Shown: positions 29,948 through 40,279, counted from the stretch's first letter. The stretch: DNA of 64,000 nucleotides from Pycnococcus provasolii (GCA_049487715.1 CP150557.1:682001-746000); one strand, 5' to 3'. The notes: generated by a model not told the origin, from the sequence alone. Numbers and translations: made by a program.

Positions 29948-32900
29948 ATGTCGGCCTCACAACCGCCGCTTGTCGACGACAACGTCATCACCACACGTGA
30001 GGCGACTAGGTTCGACGGGGTGCAGGATATCCTCTTGGTAACTGCGATATGCGTGTACGCCGTGGCTTACCTTGTTCTCAGGATGCATGTCCAGAGAGAG
30101 TCACCCGAGAGGTCAGACGCTGTGATTATCCGACGACGCGAGAAAAGGGAAGGAGGAAGCTTTCGCGTGCAGCTACAGCAGTTCATCAACGGATACTACA
30201 CGCATATAAACCTTGTCGAGCTCTTGCTGAACTTACTTGCGTGCCTTATGTACGTCATCGAGACATATCAGGCGCTAACTTCTGACTTCGTACGCTTCAT
30301 GGAGCTTGGGCTATCGCTGTGCTTCTTGGTCCTTTGGTTGTTGAGCTTCTCCGCCGCTGAGAGTCGAAGCCGGTTCTTTCTCAGCTGGACGACCGTCATC
30401 GACTTCTTCACCATAATACCCGTCTTGATCTCAACCGCCGCGAATGAAAAAAATGCGAACGTAATTTTCCTGCGCTTTGTGCGCCTTGTGCGCATCTTCC
30501 GTGTAATCAGGCTCGCGCGAGGTGGGCCCACCAGCGAGATTCTGCGAGGCACAAGAACGGAATACGAGGTGTTTCTGCTCGTCTTCACAGTTTGCTCCAT
30601 CATCTTCATCGCCACAAGCTGCTACCAAATCACGGAGAGCTCGCGAAGAGGCGACCTCAACCTCGACTCAAAGGCTTTCAACATTGAGTGGCATGAGGCG
30701 CTTTACTACATGGTGTCCGTCGTACTCGGCAGGCCAACTGTTCCCACGTCGACATCTTTCAGCGACGGCATGCTCGTCGTTCTCGTTGCAAGCTCGGTGG
30801 CAATCATCGCGCCTATGCTTGCGCGCGTGTTCGTCTCCATCGCGACAGACTTTAACCACTACGCGAGGCCCTATCGCCGCGAGGACTCGTCGAGGTCGCA
30901 CATCGTCGTCTCTGGCGCACTCAACATGCGCAGCGTACAACAGCTCGTCGTCGAATTGCAGCACGACGACCACACCTACTCGGACGTCCCCACGATAGTT
31001 TTCCTGCTGCCAAAGCGTCCAAGTCATGCGATTGAGAGCTACATTTCTAGCCAGGGAAGCGAACGCTGCCACCTCATCGTTGGCGAGTGGACGCGTGACA
31101 CTCTCACAAAACAGGCTTGCGTTCAAGAGGCTAGGGCGGTGATCCTGCTCAGCGAGTGGCATGTCACAAACAAGAATGCACACGACCAGGCGACCATAGC
31201 ATCCGCGCTAGAGGTAAAGCTCGCGAGCCCGTGGACGCGCGTGGAGATGATGCTGCACAGGACTGAGAATATTGAGCACGTCGAGTGCCTGCCCGGCTGG
31301 TCTCCGCTGCCCGTCGAGGCTGGCGGACGCTCGGATATAGCTCTCGTGAATGAGGACGTGAGATTTGCGGGGCTGGCTCTGTCGGCGCTCTGCCCAGGAG
31401 CTGTGGTGTTCTTAAACAACCTGCTCAGCAGCCGGCGGATCACGAGCTCTCCAGTGGAGCCTTCGTGGCTTGCCGAGTATGTTGAGGGTGCCAAGAAGGA
31501 GGTGTACCAGTGCCCTTTCTCACCAGCGATGCAAGGTAACAGTTTCGCTCGAGCATCCATCGCTATGTTTCGTCAGCTCGGTATGGTGCTAATTGGTGTT
31601 GCGACGAACAATCCACCTGGATCAGATCGCGTCGCGGCATCTGGGGACATTGGCGTCGCCGAGGGCGATATCACGCCGATGAGGGTGATCTTAAACCCTC
31701 CACCAGACTTCGTGATTGGCGAACACGACTTTGGATTCGTCATTGCGGAGAGTGAGGGACTAGCAGCACGGGCGGTGGATATCGATAGCTTGGACGAGAC
31801 AGGTTCTCCTAAAAGTCCAAAATCTTTGACGGATACGATGAAATCATATCGAGACATGCTTTCTAAACGGTATCATGTGGAATCGAGGAGAACTGACACG
31901 GCGAATGTACCAGGAACTTGGCAGGATCAGTGCGACATCATCTCATCAGGCTATCCCACGGCGACCTGGTACGAGTATGCGCTTGGTCGTCCGATTCGCG
32001 ACGTCTTCTCTAACGAAATGTCGAAGGATGAAAAACACGATCACTGGAAGCTTGTGCGCAATGCGTATCGGAAAGAGCTTTTGCGTTCCAACAGCGATGG
32101 AACCTTTGACGTGCCGCCAGATCTCAAGGGTCATATTTTGGTGTGCGGCGGAACACCAGACTGCCTCGAAAATCTGCTAAATTCAATGGCAAAGGTTGCG
32201 CTTTTCCAGCGAGTGCATCGCAGACGTCAACATAAAGGGGACGACAGCCTTTCCACCGAGCAGCGCGATGCGGACGATGCGATTGGCCGTTTCCGCACGA
32301 ATCGGTGGACCGTCGTGGTGCTCTCCGAGCTCGATCCCAAAACGTTACAAGATATTCGCTGGAAGGTGAGCCATCTTTCGGACGTGTACTGCGTCAGCGG
32401 ATCTCCGCTGGAGGTTGCGCAGCTCAAGCGCGCAAAAGTTGAGCAAGCCAGCAGCTGCGTGGTCCTCAGCGACGTCTCCTTTGCCGAGGATAGCAGCGAT
32501 TCGCACATTTCTGGCACTGCATCGAATATTGAGATTAATCACGATCTTCCCGCGGCACTCATTGTGAGCAAGATTGCGCGCCTGAATCCGGACGCTTTTG
32601 TCACGGTTGAGTTGCAACGTGCTTCGAGTGCTCGATTCTTCGAGAGCGAGGAGGGTTTGCGCGCTATCGCCTCATCCGCCAACAAAGCGGAGAGGGATAA
32701 ACATCCCCGCACTCTCTTTGGGCATATGCTGAGTAGGATTAACTATACAAATTGGCGCGAGCTGCTTGACGCGGGGTTCACGCCAAGCCGAGCTGCTGGC
32801 CGACTATTCTACAACGCTGTTCCCGACAGCCTGCTTTTGAGATGCCACTACGATCCACTTATTGCGGCCGTTTTCCGCCTCCTTATGGTACCGTTTTCCG

Positions 32901-33403
32901 GCACCGCGTCGACGCCTGTCATTATGAGAGGCATACCCGAGCGGTACGTCGGAAAACGATTCGTCGAGCTTCACTGCGACCTGGCTCATCTTGGCGTGAT
33001 TCCGCTTGCTCTGTATCGCAAGCCTCCTGAGAGCGCTACGGATATAAACAGCAACCTACTGGCGAGTGCGCAAGGCATGCGCAAGAAGCGTCGACGAAGG
33101 GCTCTCCGCAACATACTCAGCAACACGTCCACGTCCAAGCACAATATCCAGCGAGGGATGTCTACCGCCGAGCTGGTTGATATGAACTGGCCTTTCCCCG
33201 GCCATGTGTACACGAATCCGTCGCCGGACACGCTCATCAGCGCCGGCGACTCTTTGCTTGCTCTCGAGCAGATTGCCGTTACGAGCGTGAGCGACGCCAT
33301 CGACCTGATGACAGGCATCAACACGGACGATCCGGGGGAGCGCCGTGTTTCGCGCGACACGGGCCGGGGACGTGCGCAGGGGAGAGCGGATGCGCCGATG
33401 TAA
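29948..33403 (+). CDS. BK/Slo-like six-pass cation channel with tandem RCK domains, atypical filter
   Basis: 1151 residues. Six transmembrane segments lie in the first ~300, with an Arg-rich S4 (FVRLVRIFRVIRLARG, about 30472-30519). The pore region reads EALYYMVSVVLGRPTVPTST, where K+ channels carry a TVGYGD-type filter, so the signature is absent. Two RCK-type Rossmann modules follow: SHIVVSGALNMRSVQQLV (about 30895) and GHILVCGGTPDCLENLL (about 32128). The overall order matches the Slo/BK family (voltage- and ligand-gated potassium channels) rather than CASTOR/POLLUX, though the latter is an alternative. Ion selectivity cannot be inferred. TGTAA lies shortly after the stop. Confidence 0.75.
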   Translation: MSASQPPLVDDNVITTREATRFDGVQDILLVTAICVYAVAYLVLRMHVQRESPERSDAVIIRRREKREGGSFRVQLQQFINGYYTHINLVELLLNLLACLMYVIETYQALTSDFVRFMELGLSLCFLVLWLLSFSAAESRSRFFLSWTTVIDFFTIIPVLISTAANEKNANVIFLRFVRLVRIFRVIRLARGGPTSEILRGTRTEYEVFLLVFTVCSIIFIATSCYQITESSRRGDLNLDSKAFNIEWHEALYYMVSVVLGRPTVPTSTSFSDGMLVVLVASSVAIIAPMLARVFVSIATDFNHYARPYRREDSSRSHIVVSGALNMRSVQQLVVELQHDDHTYSDVPTIVFLLPKRPSHAIESYISSQGSERCHLIVGEWTRDTLTKQACVQEARAVILLSEWHVTNKNAHDQATIASALEVKLASPWTRVEMMLHRTENIEHVECLPGWSPLPVEAGGRSDIALVNEDVRFAGLALSALCPGAVVFLNNLLSSRRITSSPVEPSWLAEYVEGAKKEVYQCPFSPAMQGNSFARASIAMFRQLGMVLIGVATNNPPGSDRVAASGDIGVAEGDITPMRVILNPPPDFVIGEHDFGFVIAESEGLAARAVDIDSLDETGSPKSPKSLTDTMKSYRDMLSKRYHVESRRTDTANVPGTWQDQCDIISSGYPTATWYEYALGRPIRDVFSNEMSKDEKHDHWKLVRNAYRKELLRSNSDGTFDVPPDLKGHILVCGGTPDCLENLLNSMAKVALFQRVHRRRQHKGDDSLSTEQRDADDAIGRFRTNRWTVVVLSELDPKTLQDIRWKVSHLSDVYCVSGSPLEVAQLKRAKVEQASSCVVLSDVSFAEDSSDSHISGTASNIEINHDLPAALIVSKIARLNPDAFVTVELQRASSARFFESEEGLRAIASSANKAERDKHPRTLFGHMLSRINYTNWRELLDAGFTPSRAAGRLFYNAVPDSLLLRCHYDPLIAAVFRLLMVPFSGTASTPVIMRGIPERYVGKRFVELHCDLAHLGVIPLALYRKPPESATDINSNLLASAQGMRKKRRRRALRNILSNTSTSKHNIQRGMSTAELVDMNWPFPGHVYTNPSPDTLISAGDSLLALEQIAVTSVSDAIDLMTGINTDDPGERRVSRDTGRGRAQGRADAPM

Positions 33404-33898
33404 TAAAATCAGAAGTGTAAACTAATTATCATACGATGAGGAAGTGTTTTGTTTCCTTTCTTTCCAAGGTTTTGACCACTACTGTACGATAGGTGCAACT
33501 GACAGCTGTCGAATGAATGTCGACGATGAGAAATGTATGTACAGTAGTACATGTCTAGTACTACTGGTAGGATGGTCAATGGTGCTGAATGAAATATCCT
33601 ACGTAGTGGTAAGAGTACTGCCTCAAAGAACCCCCGGGGGACCTGATGATGGGAATCCTGATCACACCTTGATGGGAAATGGCTCCTCAAGGTTTTGATT
33701 AAAAAATCAAATCGGATCATTCGGATGGACTTTCCCCGTGGTGCATGGCACCTGGTAGACATAACATCGCAATCTGTCAATGGCATGGCATGTTACAGTA
33801 CAGCCTGACAGGTACCCCTCAGGTACCCGGTAATTTTATGATCCCAGAGTTCAATGTTCGATGTGACTGCAAGAGTGCAAGTTGCGTTCCTTGAGGCC
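33404..33898. other. Intergenic region, no gene seen
   Basis: AT-richer sequence with GTAC-rich short repeats near 33535-33570 and AGGTACCC repeats near 33810-33830. Confidence 0.45.
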
Positions 33899-34180
33899 TC
33901 AATCCATCTCAATTTCCTCGCACGTGGGCCGCAGCGGCGCAGCCTGGTGACCGTGGTGACCCTTAATTAAGGGGTGGTCAAACAAATCGATTACGACAGT
34001 TTGTTCGAAATCATCATCATTCAGGAATGCCTCTTTGACCTTTGGGTTTTCCCTTGGGAAGCTTTTGCTTTTGTGTCGCTTCGCTTCTCGCGTTTCCTCT
34101 TCGTCTCCCGCGTTCCTCAGCCATCCTTCATCTTCCGGGGGGGGGACTACGACAGTCCGGTCCAGCTCCGGTCGTGTCAT
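33899..34180 (-). CDS. Small charged protein, unknown; start overlaps CFAP410 start
   Basis: 93 codons from the ATG at 34178-34180 (minus). Composition is protein-like and non-repetitive: DRTVVVPPPEDEGWL, a Lys/Arg/Ser patch, then FLNDDDFEQTVVIDLFDHP. No domain recognised. Its start codon shares bases with the CFAP410 start on the other strand (palindrome CATG). Either the two transcripts overlap at their 5' ends, or one start is wrong, or this ORF is fortuitous. The frame extends further upstream (to 34483) as antisense of CFAP410, and that part I regard as shadow. Confidence 0.35.
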   Translation of the reverse strand: MTRPELDRTVVVPPPEDEGWLRNAGDEEETREAKRHKSKSFPRENPKVKEAFLNDDDFEQTVVIDLFDHPLIKGHHGHQAAPLRPTCEEIEMD

Positions 34181-35154
34181 GTCGTCGTGTGTAGCCACCT
34201 TAACGCCCTCCGTCATACAGCAGCGCACCAAGCAGTCCGACCTTAACGCAGTGAGAAACCTCAACCTATGGGGCATGTCGCTCGCAGACGTATCCGTGCT
34301 CGCGCAGCTGCCGAACATCGAAGTCCTCTCGCTATCGGTAAACAAGATCTCGAGTCTGCGCGACTTCGCCAACTGCCCGAGGCTGACAGAACTGTACCTG
34401 CGAAAGAACGAAATCGCCGACGTTGACGAGCTCGCGTATCTCAGGCACATGCCTTCGCTTAAGGTGCTCTGGCTGTCTGACAACCCAGTCGCGGATCAGC
34501 CTGGTTACCACGATGCGGTGCGCGAATACGCACCGCAGCTCACGAAGCTTGACAACGTCGAGCTCGCGCCTTCTCAATCCCAGCAGCAGCACCCGGAGCC
34601 GGAGGAGGTGAGCGCGTCGCCGGTACGCACGGCGTCGAGCCCAGCGTCGCGTGGAGCCGCGAACGCAAATGGCGGCAGCGGCAGTGGAGCCGCGTTCGCG
34701 CGTCGCGAGCTCATTCCACGAGACGAAGGCGCGGCGGGCTCGAGTCCGCGAGTGAACCGTGCGGGCTCTTACACGCGTTCCGTTTCGTTGCCGGCATCTT
34801 ACGAGCCTGCACCAAGCCCTCGACGACCGACTACGCCCTCCGTCGCGCACGCGTCTCCACAACCACCGCCGGCGTCCCCCCCGCCACCGCCGTCGGCCGC
34901 AGCAGCTACGAGCGCCGGTGGTGCGCATGGCTGTGGTCCGCAGTCGAACATCATGTACGCTGTGATTGGTAAGTACTGTATGCACCCCAAATAATTAGCC
35001 GCGGCGTTGAAGCAACAATCACTAACCTAACCCACTATGGATCAACACGAATCAAACAGCGCTTGTCAGTGAGCTCAACGAGGAGGCGCTTCGCGTGCTG
35101 CAGGCTGACGTCAACGAAAGACTTGCGGAAGCGTCGCGTCGCGGCGGCGCATAG
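34179..35154 (+). CDS. CFAP410: Cilia- and flagella-associated protein 410 (C21orf2-like LRR protein)
   Basis: Exons 34179-34968 and 35060-35154 around a 91-bp intron (GTAAGT donor, AAACAG acceptor); 294 residues. Leucine-rich repeats begin NAVRNLNLWGMSLADVSV and continue through LSVNKISSL and LTELYLRKNEI to LKVLWLSDNPVAD, matching the LRR core of human CFAP410. A long disordered Ser/Pro/Ala linker follows. The second exon completes the conserved C-terminal helix (NIMYAVIALVSELNEEALRV), known in the family as a separate helical domain. CFAP410 works at basal bodies with NEK1-type kinases. Ends 46 bases from the convergent ProRS stop. Confidence 0.85.
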
Positions 35155-35199
35155 GACGGAGAAAACGACTGGAAAGACAGATGTTGATTTAACTATTTC

Positions 35200-36948
35200 T
35201 TAATACGACTTTGAGAATATGGCAATCTCCGCGTCGTCGCGGCCGCTGTAGAAGCACGACTTCGCGCTAGAATTGTCAGCGTCGAATGGGAAGCAACGAA
35301 GCGTCGCGCCCGTCTCATCCTTAATTTGCTTCTCCTCCTCGTCCGATCCGGCCCACGGGCCTCGAGCCCACTTGCCGGCCTCCACAACCTCCTTGAGCTC
35401 GTCGTATGTAGACACGTCGACGATATTTCCATCGCGGAATTCGCGCGCCGCCGCTAGAAGGCTATCCTGCACCTCCTGAAGCCTTTCAGCAACAATACCT
35501 GGCAGCGAGTCGTCCACCATGACGCCAAATTGCTTCCCCTCCTTGCCCTGATCGCGCCGTGCAACCACACAGGCACCCTTCTCAAGGTCCTTTGGTCCAA
35601 CCTCGATGCGAATCGGGACACCGCGCAGCTCCCAGTGGTTGAACTTGAATCCAGGCCGGAGTGCCTCGCGGTCGTCGAGCTCAACGCGCAGGGGCGCGTC
35701 GTGGAATATGCTGCCGGCACCCTTCAGGCGATCAGCGATGTCTCGCGCGTACGCCTCCACCGCTTCACGCTCGTCGTCTCCCTTGTAGATGGGTACGACC
35801 ACCACCTGGATCGGTGCCATGCGAGGAGGAAGGCGAAGGCCCTTGTCGTCGCCGTGCGTCATGATGATGCCGCCAACCATGCGTGTGGAAACACCCCACG
35901 ACGTCTGCCACACGTGTGCGGACTCGCCACTCGCGGCGAGGAATGTTGTGTCGAACGCGCGCGCAAAGTTCTGCCCGAGGTCGTGGCTCGTTCCCGCCTG
36001 CAGCGCGCGTCCGTCTCCCATCATCGCCTCAATCGTGTATGTGTCATCCGCACCCGCGAAGCGCTCGACGCGGCTCTTGCGTCCCACGACCACGGGCATG
36101 CCCGCAACGTTCTCGGCAAACTCTGCGTACACGCCAATCATCTTCATCGCCTCTTCCTGCGCCTCTTCCTTCGTTGCGTGCGCAGTGTGACCCTCCTGCC
36201 ACAGGAATTCGAGCGTTCGCACGAACGGCCGCGTACGCATCTCCCAGCGGTGCACGTTCGCCCACTGGTTGACGAGAAGCGGCAGGTCGCGGTAACTCTG
36301 AATCCACTGGCTGAACATGTGATTGACAATGGTCTCCGATGTCGGGCGCACGACGAGCGGCTCCTCGAGCTCCTTGCCTCCTCCGTGCGTGACGAGCGCA
36401 AGCTCCGGGCTGAATCCCTCGATGTGGCTCGCCTCCTTCGTGATGAACGAGTACGGGATGAGCTGCGGAAAGTAGGCGTTGGAGTGTCCCGTTTCCTTGA
36501 ACCTGCGGTCGAGGTAGGTCTGCAGGCTCTCCCACAGCGCGAATCCGTACGGGCGAATGACCATCGTCCCTCTCACCGGCCCGTAGCTCGCGAGCTCCGC
36601 GTCTCGGATGACGTCAAGGTACCACTGGCTGAAGTCCTCTGATCGCGGCGTCACCTGCATTTCGGCAGACTTCCCCCCACCACCTCCTTTTTTGCCACCA
36701 TTACCACCGTTGCCTTTCTTATTATTTCCACTACCACCGTTGCCTTTCTTTTCTTTCTTCACAGCCACCGACGAAGACGAGGACGACGACGACGAGGAGG
36801 AGCACACGAGTGAACGAGCATTACCCCGGTAGAACGAGGAAGACGAGGGGGTGAAACCAGAGTGAACAAGCGAAGCAGTAGTACGACCCGAGTATTGACG
36901 ACCGGAAAGCGAACACAACCGAGGACGAGGGAGGAGCCACGGCGCCAT
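35200..36948 (-). CDS. Prolyl-tRNA synthetase, eukaryotic/archaeal type, probably organelle- or dual-targeted
   Basis: 582 residues from the ATG at 36948. The leader is Ser/Arg-rich, followed by Ser, Lys and Gly runs, consistent with a transit peptide. Class II aaRS motifs are present: YGPVRGTMVIRPYGFALWE, VRPTSETIVNHMFSQWI, HRWEMRTRPFVRTLEFLWQ, and MTHGDDKGLRLPPRMAPIQ, then the anticodon-binding domain (VVVPIYKGDD..). The protein ends in the C-terminal zinc-domain-like extension with a terminal Tyr, characteristic of the ProS type 3 (eukaryotic/archaeal) group. It charges tRNA-Pro. A long open frame on the plus strand (35530-36642) is its codon-bias shadow. Confidence 0.93.
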   Translation of the reverse strand: MAPWLLPRPRLCSLSGRQYSGRTTASLVHSGFTPSSSSFYRGNARSLVCSSSSSSSSSSSVAVKKEKKGNGGSGNNKKGNGGNGGKKGGGGGKSAEMQVTPRSEDFSQWYLDVIRDAELASYGPVRGTMVIRPYGFALWESLQTYLDRRFKETGHSNAYFPQLIPYSFITKEASHIEGFSPELALVTHGGGKELEEPLVVRPTSETIVNHMFSQWIQSYRDLPLLVNQWANVHRWEMRTRPFVRTLEFLWQEGHTAHATKEEAQEEAMKMIGVYAEFAENVAGMPVVVGRKSRVERFAGADDTYTIEAMMGDGRALQAGTSHDLGQNFARAFDTTFLAASGESAHVWQTSWGVSTRMVGGIIMTHGDDKGLRLPPRMAPIQVVVVPIYKGDDEREAVEAYARDIADRLKGAGSIFHDAPLRVELDDREALRPGFKFNHWELRGVPIRIEVGPKDLEKGACVVARRDQGKEGKQFGVMVDDSLPGIVAERLQEVQDSLLAAAREFRDGNIVDVSTYDELKEVVEAGKWARGPWAGSDEEEKQIKDETGATLRCFPFDADNSSAKSCFYSGRDDAEIAIFSKSY

Positions 36949-37197
36949 GATTCGCGGAGAGAGATGAGGAAGAGCAAGGCGGCGGAAGGGAAGGGGAGGG
37001 GAGGGGACAGAGTTTATCCGAACTCTCGCAAAAGGAGCTCCGGAGACAAAACAAACCTCTCTCAGCCACACACAAACATCAGTCGGGGTTTCCTCGGTCT
37101 CGGGAACGTGTAAGTGTAATAGGGGTTTAAAAGAATAGTTCACATGTGATCATAAAGTTACATAAGTTATCTATGGATGGTGCAGCCGTAATTACGG

Positions 37198-38844
37198 TTA
37201 GCGACCTGACCGCCCGCGCGCTCGGCTCGCGACGCGCTGCGTCGCGCGATCCACGTTCGCCAAGTGAAGAATCATCAAGTAACCCTGAACCACGAACAGA
37301 ACGCTGCCCACGCCGTAGCCAAGCGCAAGGCCGAGCCAGTTCGATACCAGGCCATCAATGCGCGTCGACGCCTGCAGAGACGCGGGGGCCAGCGGGCCCA
37401 AGAAGAACCCGACGCTGCCGACGAGCCCGAGCCACGATATCCAGTAAGAGCGACTGCGAGGGCGAAACACCGTCGGCGAGAACGTTCCGTTGCTCGAAAC
37501 AAAATACAGCCACGAGCATACCATAAAGCAAAACCCGCCAAAGTCGCACGGAATCGTCACCAGCCACAGTTCGAGGTCTCGCGCGAAGTGACCGTCGCTT
37601 CGACGACGACCCATGTCAGCTTCCAGCATCTCCGCCACGATCATCACGTTATATGCCTGCACGCCAACCACGAGCACCCATGCGCCCGTCACGTCGAGGA
37701 CGAAACGCAGCCGGCACCATGGGTCGGACCACGTGGCGCTCGCGCGCGCACGGCGCTCCGGTCGAACGTAGTGCTCGGCAACCATGTCATTGATCGATCG
37801 GCTTGCGCCATCCGCCTTGCCCGCGAGCAGCGGACTCTCTTCGCTCGAATCCTCGCCACGAGGGACTTGTGTGCCGCGCGAAAATGGCCACAGTCTTTCG
37901 CCGAAACTGGACGGCGACGGCGACGGCGACGACGCCGGCGACGGCGACGTTGTGCTTCCGTAGCGTCTTCGAGGAATTCGCCAACCATCGGTGGGCTGAC
38001 CTTCGCCAGGCAGGATTGCAACGCGCCAGCTCTCGGAGTCGCTCGCCCACGACGGAGTTTGCCCGACGTGCTCGACGTGGAGCTCGTACATCTCAGCCTG
38101 CTCGCGCACGCTCTCCCACAGAAGGATTATGCTGCCAGGTGTGAAGAGCACGCTTCCCACGAAATACGACACCAGCGTGGTGTAAAAGTACCAGCTCGGA
38201 CTCGGTCCTGATGTCCTGAGTGAGGTTGGCAGGCTGCACACCGCACCGACGGTGAAACACACGCCGCCAGTAAACCAGAAAAATGCCACCCACCACGCGG
38301 GATTTGCAGGTTCCCACACCCACTTTCTCATCTCGCTCCACGGCAGTCGTTCTGTGCTGACTCGCACGGGCACCTTGCTCCACGGGTCCCAACCGTACTT
38401 GTTTCTGTCAGAGACTGTGGGCATCTGCGTCGGCTCGAGCGTTGATACCCAGTACCCGCCAGCCGAAGTTGGAAGAGGCGGTGTTCCCCCGGCACTCGTC
38501 GTCCCTCTTCTCTCTTCGTTTGACGCCGAAGGTGTGCCCCGCACATTCTCATCGTCCGTGAGCGACGAGACGGTGCGCGTGCGTCTCGGCGACGACGACG
38601 CAGATACGGAGAGGGACGACGCAGATACAACTTCGGGAGGGAGGTCCCCCGAGGAGGAGGCACGACGAGGTTCTTCAAAGATATCATCATCAACGACTGA
38701 CGCTGCGAACGCCAACTGATCCTGCTGGTCGTCCACCTCCGCGGACTCCTCCTCCAACGCGTCCTCCTGCGCCCTGATTGTGAGCGCGGACTGTCCGTGC
38801 AGCGACGGGCTGTGAATGCGGTTGCTGAACACGTCGCCGAGCAT
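37198..38844 (-). CDS. Six-pass membrane protein, unknown function
   Basis: 548 residues. A ~150-residue acidic, Ser-rich cytosolic head is followed by two groups of hydrophobic helices separated by a disordered, Ser/Pro-rich loop. The first pair includes WWVAFFWFTGGVCFTVGAVC and a helix with VGSVLFTPGSIILLW. The second group has four helices, including one with GLALGYGVGSVLFVVQGYLM. The repeated GSVLF..G motif in both halves suggests internal duplication. No transporter family recognised. Its promoter contains a CCCTAA tract shared with the divergent coiled-coil gene. Confidence 0.65.
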   Translation of the reverse strand: MLGDVFSNRIHSPSLHGQSALTIRAQEDALEEESAEVDDQQDQLAFAASVVDDDIFEEPRRASSSGDLPPEVVSASSLSVSASSSPRRTRTVSSLTDDENVRGTPSASNEERRGTTSAGGTPPLPTSAGGYWVSTLEPTQMPTVSDRNKYGWDPWSKVPVRVSTERLPWSEMRKWVWEPANPAWWVAFFWFTGGVCFTVGAVCSLPTSLRTSGPSPSWYFYTTLVSYFVGSVLFTPGSIILLWESVREQAEMYELHVEHVGQTPSWASDSESWRVAILPGEGQPTDGWRIPRRRYGSTTSPSPASSPSPSPSSFGERLWPFSRGTQVPRGEDSSEESPLLAGKADGASRSINDMVAEHYVRPERRARASATWSDPWCRLRFVLDVTGAWVLVVGVQAYNVMIVAEMLEADMGRRRSDGHFARDLELWLVTIPCDFGGFCFMVCSWLYFVSSNGTFSPTVFRPRSRSYWISWLGLVGSVGFFLGPLAPASLQASTRIDGLVSNWLGLALGYGVGSVLFVVQGYLMILHLANVDRATQRVASRARGRSGR

Positions 38845-38924
38845 GGCAACAACAAGGATGTTTGGGGAAATGCCAAAAAAGGGGGATGACGTGGGGGGAG
38901 AAAACTAAACACCAAAAACAGAGG

Positions 38925-38963
38925 CCCTAACCCTAACCCTAACCCTAACCCTAACCCTAACCC
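38925..38963. repeat. Interstitial CCCTAA tract between divergent genes
   Basis: Six and a half perfect CCCTAA units. An ATTCGGGGTTAG element follows directly at 38965-38975. Confidence 0.95.
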
Positions 38964-39067
38964 ATTCGGGGTTAGTGAATTCAACTCCCTTTCTACTCGC
39001 CCGGGTGACCGGATCTCAATCCCTCTCTTCGAGCGCACCATATTTGGTAAGCTCACCAGGCTGCTTC

Positions 39068-40108
39068 ATGCCGTATGCGTATGACTCGCCACAACGAAGC
39101 ACTCCTCGCAGTAGTGTGCCGTCGGAAGAGAAGAACAAACTCGATCTAGACGCGCTCGTGACTGCTCGTCTCATTGTCAGACTCGAACTTCGACGAAGAA
39201 ACTTGGCCAGCAAACTTCCATCAGCATCAACCAGCGTGGGCGGTGGCGACAGTAACGAGGTCGCAGCGGAGAAGGGAGTGTCTGCCGGGGGAGCACGACG
39301 ATCGCTCGCGGGCGAATTCAAGGCGTCTGAGTACACGCGCGCACGACGTGCGGAGGCGAAGTACGACGAAGAGTGCAACAAGAGCCAAGGCGTGTACGAT
39401 GCGCTGCAGGCAAGAGTCCAACAAGCGAAAAGGCAAATCAAGGAGGACAACGAAAAGGCGCACGCGAGATTTCCAGAGGTGGCGTGGTGCGCACGCTTAC
39501 CTGCATCAACGCTTGAGACCGTTGCAGACGTCATTGTCGAAGCACTCGGACCTGACGCGAGGAAACAACGCGCAACACCAGAGCACTTCCACCGCGTGCG
39601 CGCGGACGTCACAGGCGCGGCAGCCACCGCGACGGAGCGCGCGGCAGAGCGCATACGCGAGTGTACGCAGCGACTACGCGAGCACGCGGCTGCAGTCGAG
39701 GCGTCGATGGCGAGCAGCGAAAACATTCTCGATAGCGAAGGTGCATTCGACACACTGGAGTCAACGGCCACGCGGCTAGAAGCGGCGGGGGCAGCTGATC
39801 GTGCCAGAGCCCAAATTTCACGGATCGAGGAAGCTCACGAGCGCGCATGCTCGTTGGTGAGAGATGCGTGCGAGCGGCGTGGTGAATCGGCGCGCCATGT
39901 CGCTGGACGCGCATTTCGAACAGCAACGGAGCGTGCCGCTCGCGCAGTGCAGCGTGACGTGCGAGAGCGCTTCCAGAGGCAATCCGAACAATCATCCACC
40001 GAAGCTGCATCTTCTTCGAATCCCATGACATTAGACGGCTGGCTGTTTGATAACGACGACGACGACGACGACGAAGGTGAAGACGAGTCGAGCGGCGACG
40101 ACCTGTAA
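39068..40108 (+). CDS. Alanine/arginine-rich helical protein, unknown
   Basis: 346 residues from the first reasonable ATG (39068). Mostly charged alpha helix, with probable coiled coils around LTELRR-like leucine spacing, ARAQISRIEEAHERACSLV and others. It ends with a short acidic tail (DNDDDDDDEGEDESSGDD). TGTAA follows immediately at the stop. No family recognised. A structural or cytoskeleton-associated protein is possible. Confidence 0.65.
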   Translation: MPYAYDSPQRSTPRSSVPSEEKNKLDLDALVTARLIVRLELRRRNLASKLPSASTSVGGGDSNEVAAEKGVSAGGARRSLAGEFKASEYTRARRAEAKYDEECNKSQGVYDALQARVQQAKRQIKEDNEKAHARFPEVAWCARLPASTLETVADVIVEALGPDARKQRATPEHFHRVRADVTGAAATATERAAERIRECTQRLREHAAAVEASMASSENILDSEGAFDTLESTATRLEAAGAADRARAQISRIEEAHERACSLVRDACERRGESARHVAGRAFRTATERAARAVQRDVRERFQRQSEQSSTEAASSSNPMTLDGWLFDNDDDDDDEGEDESSGDDL

Positions 40109-40279
40109 CAATTATGTGTGTACATTCTGCTTTTGTATTTCCTTTCGAATTGTGAATGCACAGGTACATACACGTGTGTTGTGTGTTGTTGTGCAAATAT
40201 TAATTTTGAGTATCATAGTCATGCAGTCATGTAGTTTGTGAATAGTGTGAATGAACGACCGCTGAAAAAAAACAATCTA

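Noticed and set aside
35530-36642. 370-codon plus-strand ORF antisense to ProRS
   Set aside because: Codon-bias shadow of a well-supported gene; Leu/Arg/Val/His-rich composition with no motif.
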